DNA of 5,346 bases from JBFXAN01 sp050184225. GTDB taxonomy: Bacteria; Chloroflexota; Dehalococcoidia; CAUJGQ01. Numbering within the stretch: position 1 is the first letter of the stretch; the number at the start of each line of letters is the position of its first letter. The notes below the pieces were generated by a model, which worked only from the letters and a program-made list of their open reading frames with translations, ran no database searches and had not been told where the DNA came from. This document shows, piece after piece, positions 1 through 4,973 of this stretch. The stretch spans positions 1 to 5,346 of the forward strand of contig JBFXAN010000278.1 of assembly GCA_050184225.1 (NCBI GenBank). Direction: 5' to 3'. Made by a program: the position numbers and the translations under genes.

Positions 1-3000
1 CATCGTGATTGATGATGCCCGCGCGTGCTTCGAGGCGTTGCTCAGCGCCTCCTGCGCGATGCGAAAGAACGCCGTTTCCACCTCCGGTGCGAACCGTAGC
101 TCGGTATCTCCCTTGCACCGAACGTCGAGATCGAGGCGCGTGCCCACCGCCTCGGCCAGCTTCCGCAGCGCCGGACCAAGACCATCGTCGGCGAGCCCAC
201 TCGGCTGTAGCTCGAACAGTAGCGCCCGCATCTCGCGAAGCGCGTCCTGGGAGAGGGTAGCGATCCGGTCCAGGGTCGTGCCGAGCCGGTCATTGCCCCG
301 GCTGTACTGCGTCTGCGCCGCCCGCGCCATCATGCCGAGGCTGAAGACCGACTGCGTCACCGAATCGTGCAGGTCGCGCGCCAGCCGGGTGCGCTCCTCC
401 AGCACGACCGCATCCTGACCCCGCTGAACCAGCCGTGCGTGCTCGATCGCCAGTGCGGCCTGATCGGCGAGCGCCTGCACCAGGAGCACATCTTCCGTCA
501 GAAAGGGGCGCGGCTTTGTGTCGTTCACCCAGAGCGCGCCGATCGGCTTGCCACCGATCAGTAGTGGCGCGACCACAAACGCATGGACGCCGAGCCGGAT
601 CGTTTCCTCCTGGTCCGGGTGCGAGTTGGGCCAGGCCGAGTAGTCTTCGACGACGACCGGGGTCCGCTGGACGACCGCCTGGCCGGTGGGTGTGCGGGTC
701 AGGTACTCGTTGTCCAGCAGCCGGCTGTCGAACCGCTCGAAGTACCCGCGCGGTTCACCCTCCGACGCGACGGCAGTGATGCGGGCGCCCTCATCGTCGA
801 TCAGCCCGACCATTGCCCCGCTTGCATTGGAGAGCCGGCCAGCGGCTTCGACCACAACGCGGAGCACGCCGGAAAGCTCGGTCGCGCCGAGCAGTCGCTC
901 CGTGATTTTGGTGATCGTCATCAGGCGTTCGAGCTGGCGTCTGGCCGCGGCCTGCGCCTCCCGCTCCTTGTCCGCGAGCCGGGCGTTGTGCAGACCCACG
1001 GCCACCTGGTCGGTGAAGGTCTGCGCCAAACGCACTTCTCCGGGACTGTAGCGCCGCTCGCGTCGATGGTAGAGCACCAACATGCCGACAACGCCGCCTT
1101 CCGGCTCGAACAACGGAAGCCGCAGCGCGCTGATGATACCCTCGGCGGCGATCGCGTCCGCCATCGGGCCGCTCACCCGCCGCGCCCGTCCCTGATCGTC
1201 TGCCGAATACGACGGCTGTGTCATCGACCGCGTCGACCGTGCCACAGCGCGCGCCGTGACATCGTCAGCGGAAAGCACACGACGCACCGCCTCGACAAAC
1301 TCGGTGGATAGCCCGGCAGCAGCACCGAGCCGCAAACCACCGCGATCATCGTCGATCAGCCAGACCGCGCACCCATCCGCCGAGAGCACGGTCATGCTGC
1401 GCTGCACGATGCCATCGAGCATCGCCTGCGCTTCGCGCGTCGAGGCGAGCTCTGCCGCGACCACTTGGAGCGCGTGCGACTCCTCAATCAAGCGGGCCTG
1501 CTCGAGCGCCAGCGCTACCTGATCGGCGAGGGAGTGCATCAGGAGTGCATCTTCCTGCGTCAGCGAGTACGGTTCGGAGTTGGCAACCCAGAGCATGCCG
1601 AGGAGGACGTCGCCCTTTCGCAGCGGTGACGCGATCAGCGACCGCACGCCCGCCGCGACCGTGTCAGCCTGCACCTGACGCTGCACCGGCCGCGACGCGT
1701 AATCCGGAACGAGCACCGTCGCACCGGTCGAGATCGCCTCACCGGTGGGCGTCGGCATTGTGTAGGCGTCGGCCATATTGGTTTCGGTGAAGGAATCGAA
1801 CCACCCGTGCAGGTCGCCGCGCGTCACTCCCATGGCAAGCTTCTGCTCTCCGGGCTTGACCAGCGCGATCACCGACGCACGCGCCGAACAGAGCGCCATC
1901 GCCGACTCCGTCGCGGTGCGAAGCACGGATCGGACATCACTGCTGCCGAGCAGCCGTTGCGTCGCTTGGGAGAGCATCGTCAGCCGGTCCAATTGCCGCC
2001 TCGCGGCCTGCTGGGCCTCCTGCTCCTTCTGCGTCAGCCGCGCGTTGTGGAGCGCCACGGCGATCTGGCCGGTGAAGGCTTGGGCCAGCCGCACCTCGTT
2101 CTCGCTGTAGTGCCGCTCGTGCCGGTGATAGAGCGCGAGCATCCCGATCACGTGTCCGCCCGGCTCGAAGAGCGGCAGCCGGAGGGCGCTGACGATCCCC
2201 TCTGCGGCAATCGCCTCCGCCAGACGCCGGTCGCGGCTGGGCATATCGGCCGGATCGTTCCGGGTGTAGACCGGCTGTCCCGTCCGTTGCACCTCGGCGA
2301 AGTTCGCCCCGCTGCCCCGGGCGGCTGGTCGCATCAGCCGGCTGATGAACTCCTCCGAGAGACCGACAGAGGCGCCGTGGAACAGTAGTCCGCTGGCCTC
2401 GTCGATCAGCCAGACGGCACAACCGCCGGCGCCGAGCGCGGCACTCGTCCGCTGGACCAGCCCGTGCAGCAGTTCCTTCGGGTCGCGTGAAGCAGCGACC
2501 GCGGCCGCGATCGTTTGGAGCGTGTTTGATTCTTCGATCAATCGCGTGTGTTCGATCGCCAGCGCTGCTTGTCGCGCGAGCGCGCGGAGCGCATCGAGCA
2601 TGCCGGTGGGCCACGGTTCGCGGTAGAAGACCGACATCGCCCCATTGCTTTGCTCGTCAATGGCGAGCGGTAGGCCAGCATAAGCGCGGATGCCTGATTG
2701 GATCAGCCAGTTGAGATCCTTGAATCCGTCCTCCGGTCCGATCTCGTCGATCACCTCTGGCTCGCCGGTGACAACGACACGGGTGAGGGTCAGGCTCATA
2801 TCACGAGGGGGCAACGATGCCGGCGCGCGTTCGCGGTAGCCGGGCAGTCCGGCCGTGGTCCGCAGGCTGAGTGTGTCGGCAGCCGGGTCATAGATCCAGA
2901 TAGCAGCCATCGCCACGCCGAACTCCTCGACGAGCGCGGCGGCGAGCGCTTCGAAGACGCCCGGCCCATCCTGGGCCTTACCGATCCGGCGCATCGCGCG

Positions 3001-3063
3001 ATCCAGCACGGCCAGCCAGGAATTGGCCGTCTCGGAGGTGGGTTCCGTCGATGAGGCCGTCAA
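1..3063 (-). CDS. Multi-GAF sensor histidine kinase, NarL/HisKA_3 type (3' end outside window)
   Basis: This is a cytosolic two-component sensor kinase; 1021 residues are visible and the C-terminus lies beyond the left edge. No membrane segment or signal peptide is seen. Domains in order: GAF1 about 30-172, GAF2 185-343, GAF3 365-523, GAF4 535-696, GAF5 718-876, HisKA_3 about 888-955, and the start of HATPase_c from about 995. The H-box reads ERTRLARDLHDSVTQ with His899 as the expected phosphoacceptor; an X-box REMRALLFELQP (943-954) and an N-box FRIAQEALSNASKH with Asn1009 follow. Linkers between GAFs are Ala/Gln/Arg/Glu-rich and probably coiled-coil signalling helices. Residues 175-524 and 525-877 are a tandem duplication. 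The start is TTG: the frame is closed by TGA about 45 bases upstream, no ATG or GTG lies between, and GGAG sits 7 bases ahead. The first in-frame ATG (Met24) would still keep GAF1. The family phosphorylates a LuxR/NarL-type response regulator; the gene for it is not in view. The ligand of each GAF cannot be read from sequence. Confidence 0.93.
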   Translation of the reverse strand, partial: MTASSTEPTSETANSWLAVLDRAMRRIGKAQDGPGVFEALAAALVEEFGVAMAAIWIYDPAADTLSLRTTAGLPGYRERAPASLPPRDMSLTLTRVVVTGEPEVIDEIGPEDGFKDLNWLIQSGIRAYAGLPLAIDEQSNGAMSVFYREPWPTGMLDALRALARQAALAIEHTRLIEESNTLQTIAAAVAASRDPKELLHGLVQRTSAALGAGGCAVWLIDEASGLLFHGASVGLSEEFISRLMRPAARGSGANFAEVQRTGQPVYTRNDPADMPSRDRRLAEAIAAEGIVSALRLPLFEPGGHVIGMLALYHRHERHYSENEVRLAQAFTGQIAVALHNARLTQKEQEAQQAARRQLDRLTMLSQATQRLLGSSDVRSVLRTATESAMALCSARASVIALVKPGEQKLAMGVTRGDLHGWFDSFTETNMADAYTMPTPTGEAISTGATVLVPDYASRPVQRQVQADTVAAGVRSLIASPLRKGDVLLGMLWVANSEPYSLTQEDALLMHSLADQVALALEQARLIEESHALQVVAAELASTREAQAMLDGIVQRSMTVLSADGCAVWLIDDDRGGLRLGAAAGLSTEFVEAVRRVLSADDVTARAVARSTRSMTQPSYSADDQGRARRVSGPMADAIAAEGIISALRLPLFEPEGGVVGMLVLYHRRERRYSPGEVRLAQTFTDQVAVGLHNARLADKEREAQAAARRQLERLMTITKITERLLGATELSGVLRVVVEAAGRLSNASGAMVGLIDDEGARITAVASEGEPRGYFERFDSRLLDNEYLTRTPTGQAVVQRTPVVVEDYSAWPNSHPDQEETIRLGVHAFVVAPLLIGGKPIGALWVNDTKPRPFLTEDVLLVQALADQAALAIEHARLVQRGQDAVVLEERTRLARDLHDSVTQSVFSLGMMARAAQTQYSRGNDRLGTTLDRIATLSQDALREMRALLFELQPSGLADDGLGPALRKLAEAVGTRLDLDVRCKGDTELRFAPEVETAFFRIAQEALSNASKHARASSITM
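433..1491 (-). repeat. Internal GAF-GAF module, copy 2 (kinase residues 525-877)
   Basis: This is the second copy of a two-GAF module within the kinase gene. It begins at the linker ARLIEESHALQ and contains GAF4 and GAF5. Residues 635-696 match residues 282-343 of copy 1 at 48 of 62 positions by hand count, with no gap. The offset between copies is 350 residues over the first part and 353 after a three-residue length change in the divergent stretch around residues 591-634. Codon third positions differ widely, so the duplication is old rather than an assembly artefact. Confidence 0.88.
1492..2541 (-). repeat. Internal GAF-GAF module, copy 1 (kinase residues 175-524)
   Basis: This is the first copy of the two-GAF module, starting at the linker RLIEESNTLQ and containing GAF2 and GAF3. 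Shared landmarks with copy 2 include GCAVWLID (214-221 and 564-571), AIAAEG followed by SALRLPLFEP, LYHR, EVRLAQ, LHNARL and the TPTG motif in GAF3/GAF5. GAF1 lies outside the duplicated block and is more distant. Confidence 0.88.
2332..2347. repeat. Perfect 16-bp palindrome CATCAGCCGGCTGATG
   Basis: This is a perfect inverted repeat with no loop, lying inside GAF2 of the kinase and encoding part of ISRLM. Its inner 14 bases occur again at 4377-4390 in the next gene. A function is not established; within a coding region it may simply result from codon choice. Confidence 0.5.
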
Positions 3064-3070
3064 ACAGATG

Positions 3071-3074
3071 CTCC
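3071..3074 (-). promoter_or_regulatory. Ribosome binding site deciding the TTG start of the kinase
   Basis: On the minus strand GGAG is followed by 7 bases and then TTG (3063-3061). It is the only start-type codon between the in-frame upstream stop and Met24, which supports a TTG start. Confidence 0.65.
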
Positions 3075-3107
3075 AGGACGCGCGGAGATGTAACCAGACC
3101 GTTTCTC

Positions 3108-3113
3108 AGTATA
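3108..3113 (-). promoter_or_regulatory. Possible -10 box (TATACT) for the kinase gene
   Basis: Minus-strand TATACT begins 5 bases after the stop codon of the PEP-utilizing gene and 44 bases before the TTG start of the kinase. It would place a transcript start near 3101 and a leader of about 38 bases. No good -35 box is found at 16-18 bases upstream. The nine bases GTATACTGA also occur immediately upstream of polA. It may allow kinase expression independent of the upstream gene. The rest of the 55-bp gap (3064-3118) shows only the kinase ribosome binding site and no terminator hairpin. Confidence 0.35.
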
Positions 3114-3118
3114 CCGGC

Positions 3119-4825
3119 TCAGGCTCTCGGTTGGTCGTGATCGAGGATTCGCACGACGCCCTCGATCCCGTCCACCTCGACCACCGCACCGTCCGGAATC
3201 AACCGTGTTCCGCGACGGGTTGCCACCACGGCCGGAATGCCGAACTCTCGCGCGATCACTGCCGGATGCGACAGCAGTCCGCCATGGTCCGTGACCAACG
3301 CCCCGGCCAGCGGCAGGACCGGCGCCCAGGCCGGCGACGTCATCTCGCAGACCAAGACCTCACCGGGCGCCAATCGATCGAACTCCTCTTCCCCCCGCAG
3401 CACCCGCGCGATGCCGGCGTACCGCCCCCGGACCGCGCCGACGCCACGGATCACCGCTTCGGAACCCGACGGCTCCGCGTACACATCCGAAGCGGCCATG
3501 ATCTCACGCATGTAGCGGACGACCGCGAGATTCACAGCGCGGGCCTCGTCCGGCAGACCGCGGAAATCCACCAGCGGGATCGTCCGGCCCGTCCCTTGAG
3601 GCGGCGGATTCTCGATCGCCGCGCTCCAATGTCGACGCCGCGAGATGATCAGGTCCGGCGACAGATGCTGAGCCCGCCGAAGAACGCGCGCCGTTTCCGG
3701 CACGGTCAAGAAGAAGATGTCGTCGGTTGCGCTGATCGCTCCTCGTTTGGTGAGTCGATTTCCTGCTTCGAGCAGGTATATCCGGCACAGGCCGAAGGCG
3801 TCGAGGAACGTGACCTGCACGTTGTCGTCACGGACCGCGTATGCCCTCCGGGCGGCGCCGACGAGCTCTCGGAACCGGCGCTCATCGTTCTGCTCGGCGA
3901 GCCTGGAGGCGATCGCATCCACGAGTCGATCAGCACGTTGATCGGGCTGTTCTCCGGCTTGCGGTCCTGCACGCGCAGCCGCGAGGACCGCCGGCAGCAG
4001 GCGCTCGGGCTGCTCGCCCAGTGCCGGCACGATGAACTCGTACCGGCCTGCTATCCCATGGCCGAACCGCGAGAGATAGCGAGCGAATTCCTCCGCGAAG
4101 GGACGGCATTCCGATTGGAGTAGCGTCAGTCCATCCGTCATCGACCGCGCCGCCGCGCGGTCCACCAGATCCGGCTCGCTGTGCAGGAGGGCAGCCACAT
4201 CACGCAATACCCGCGCGGGCGTGCTCGATGCGGGCGAGCTGCCCTGAACCAGTTCGTCGGTGCGGATACCTTCGGCCGCGGGTCGCGTGTTCAGGAACTG
4301 GTCCAGGGCGAACAACGGGATCGAGATAGCGCCGTGCAGGAGGAAGTGAACCGTCACCCACCGGCCGGTCTGCTCGATCAGCCGGCTGATATGATCGGCA
4401 AGCTCATCGTCGGTCAGATCCGCGAGCCGGGCCTCGCGCAACCGCCGTTGCTCGGCCACGATCGCCGGCCGCCAGGACATGTGCCAGCGCCGCAGCAATG
4501 TCGAACCATGGTCGTCGCGCACCCGGCGCATCGCCGTCCGCACGCGCCGAACCACGGCAGGATGCAACCACCAGAAGCGCAATGCGATCCTGGTGAACCA
4601 GGCCGGCGGCACGAACGGCAACCCAACCGGCATCACCCGCGTAAAGGTATAGCCATCACGCAGCCGCATCTCGATGCCGGCCGGCAACATCCCGAACTCG
4701 CGGAACGTCACCCGCAGCGCCTCCTCCATCCAGCGCGGGTAGACCGACCCGAACGATGGGGTCAGCGGCAACGGCGTATGACTGGCGTCCCATTCCCACT
4801 CAGGGATCGTCGAGGTTTCAGGCAT
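3119..4825 (-). CDS. PEP-utilizing enzyme family protein: swivel phosphohistidine domain without ATP-grasp domain
   Basis: This complete 568-residue protein belongs to the PEP synthase/PPDK/rifampin phosphotransferase superfamily but keeps only two parts. Residues about 1-450 form a mostly helical central region, beginning with the WEWDxSHTPLPLTP pattern seen where the middle domain of such enzymes starts. Residues about 458-565 form the swivelling phosphohistidine domain, with TDHGGLLSHPAVIAREFGIP (512-531) and the expected phosphoacceptor His520. Family enzymes of about 800-900 residues have an N-terminal ATP-grasp domain that charges this histidine; here it is absent and no neighbouring gene in view supplies it. 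Two-subunit phenylphosphate synthase is a known case of such splitting. The ATG at 4825 is the only start available before an upstream in-frame TGA, but it lacks its own ribosome binding site. No signal peptide is evident, so a cytosolic location is likely. The substrate is unknown; a phosphotransferase acting with a separate ATP-grasp protein, or a non-catalytic binding protein, are both open. Confidence 0.88.
   Translation of the reverse strand: MPETSTIPEWEWDASHTPLPLTPSFGSVYPRWMEEALRVTFREFGMLPAGIEMRLRDGYTFTRVMPVGLPFVPPAWFTRIALRFWWLHPAVVRRVRTAMRRVRDDHGSTLLRRWHMSWRPAIVAEQRRLREARLADLTDDELADHISRLIEQTGRWVTVHFLLHGAISIPLFALDQFLNTRPAAEGIRTDELVQGSSPASSTPARVLRDVAALLHSEPDLVDRAAARSMTDGLTLLQSECRPFAEEFARYLSRFGHGIAGRYEFIVPALGEQPERLLPAVLAAARAGPQAGEQPDQRADRLVDAIASRLAEQNDERRFRELVGAARRAYAVRDDNVQVTFLDAFGLCRIYLLEAGNRLTKRGAISATDDIFFLTVPETARVLRRAQHLSPDLIISRRRHWSAAIENPPPQGTGRTIPLVDFRGLPDEARAVNLAVVRYMREIMAASDVYAEPSGSEAVIRGVGAVRGRYAGIARVLRGEEEFDRLAPGEVLVCEMTSPAWAPVLPLAGALVTDHGGLLSHPAVIAREFGIPAVVATRRGTRLIPDGAVVEVDGIEGVVRILDHDQPRA
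4377..4390. repeat. Perfect 14-bp palindrome ATCAGCCGGCTGAT
   Basis: This perfect inverted repeat within the PEP-utilizing gene encodes ISRL and is identical to the core of the 16-bp palindrome at 2332-2347 in the kinase gene. The two genes are unrelated in this part, so the identity is not due to homology. Confidence 0.5.
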
Positions 4826-4841
4826 CAGGAGTTGGGTGCAT
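4818..4841 (-). CDS. Possible 7-residue leader peptide overlapping the PEP-utilizing gene start
   Basis: A tiny minus-strand frame reads MHPTPDA and then TGA. It starts 16 bases upstream of the ATG of the PEP-utilizing gene and ends 8 bases inside it in another frame. GAGG (4851-4848) sits 6 bases ahead of its ATG, while the downstream gene has no such site of its own. An earlier in-frame ATG at 4853 would add four residues but would overlap that GAGG. Coupled translation is the inferred role; very short frames also arise by chance. Confidence 0.3.
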   Translation of the reverse strand: MHPTPDA

Positions 4842-4847
4842 GTGTTG

Positions 4848-4851
4848 CCTC
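4848..4851 (-). promoter_or_regulatory. GAGG ribosome binding site ahead of the leader ORF
   Basis: Minus-strand GAGG is spaced 6 bases from the ATG at 4841-4839 and 22 bases from the ATG of the PEP-utilizing gene. The second distance is too long for direct use by that gene. Confidence 0.35.
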
Positions 4852-4880
4852 ATCCGAGCGTTGGGGTGTGGCGGATATCC

Positions 4881-4895
4881 TTGATTGATTGATTG
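4881..4895. repeat. Short tandem repeat TTGA, 3.75 units
   Basis: Fifteen bases of perfect TTGA repetition lie in the divergent control region. On the minus strand the repeat begins within the proposed -10 box and covers the likely transcription start. The remainder of the 148-bp divergent region (4826-4973) holds the promoter and leader signals listed separately, and no terminator hairpin was seen in it. Confidence 0.7.
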
Positions 4896-4919
4896 TACAA
4901 GAGCCAACCTCCAGCCCAA
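4892..4919 (-). promoter_or_regulatory. Candidate promoter for the PEP-utilizing gene
   Basis: On the minus strand TTGGGC (4919-4914) is separated by 16 bases from TACAAT (4897-4892). The -10 hexamer is good and the -35 is partial. A start near 4884 would give a leader of roughly 58 bases that contains the small upstream ORF. It lies in the relatively AT-rich divergent gap, where a promoter is expected. Confidence 0.4.
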
Positions 4920-4958
4920 CTCGCCCAATTACCTGACACCTGTCCCTCTCGACTGCCG

Positions 4959-4964
4959 TATACT
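4959..4964 (+). promoter_or_regulatory. -10 box (TATACT) of polA, giving a near-leaderless transcript
   Basis: TATACT ends 9 bases before the polA ATG. Standard spacing puts transcription start near 4971, only about three bases before the ATG. A CTGACA element at 4933-4938 resembles a -35 box but the spacer is 20 bases, longer than usual. No purine-rich ribosome binding site occurs ahead of the ATG, which agrees with leaderless translation. Confidence 0.45.
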
Positions 4965-4973
4965 GATGAAGTC

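Noticed and set aside
583..1311. Long plus-strand open frame opposite the kinase
   Set aside because: Its product has no recognisable domain, while the minus strand reads continuous GAF and kinase motifs across it. High GC leaves many antisense frames open.
433..2541. Assembly duplication as the source of the repeated GAF module
   Set aside because: The copies differ at many third codon positions and by a three-residue length change, so they are not a recent or artificial duplicate.
1937..2614. Minus-strand open frame of 225 codons
   Set aside because: It is Arg/Ala-rich low-complexity sequence in a different minus frame from the GAF domains that fully explain the stretch.
433..2976. Phytochrome or cyanobacteriochrome photoreceptor
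   Set aside because: There is no PAS-GAF-PHY order, no PHY domain and no typical chromophore-binding Cys-His context in the GAF domains.
3023..4123. Plus-strand open frame of 366 codons
   Set aside because: It is antisense to the PEP-utilizing gene, whose swivel-domain motif and His520 fall within it. The composition is rich in Arg, Asp and Gln, typical of a shadow frame.
3119..4825. Full rifampin phosphotransferase, PEP synthase or PPDK
   Set aside because: The protein is too short and lacks the ATP-grasp domain; the upstream in-frame TGA and divergent polA leave no room for a missing N-terminal part.
4181..4888. Plus-strand open frame of 235 codons opposite the start of the PEP-utilizing gene
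   Set aside because: It shows no domain or ribosome binding site and runs into the divergent promoter region; it is best explained as a shadow of the minus-strand gene.
4881..4895. CRISPR-like or direct-repeat array
   Set aside because: It is a simple 4-base tandem repeat of 15 bases with no spacers.
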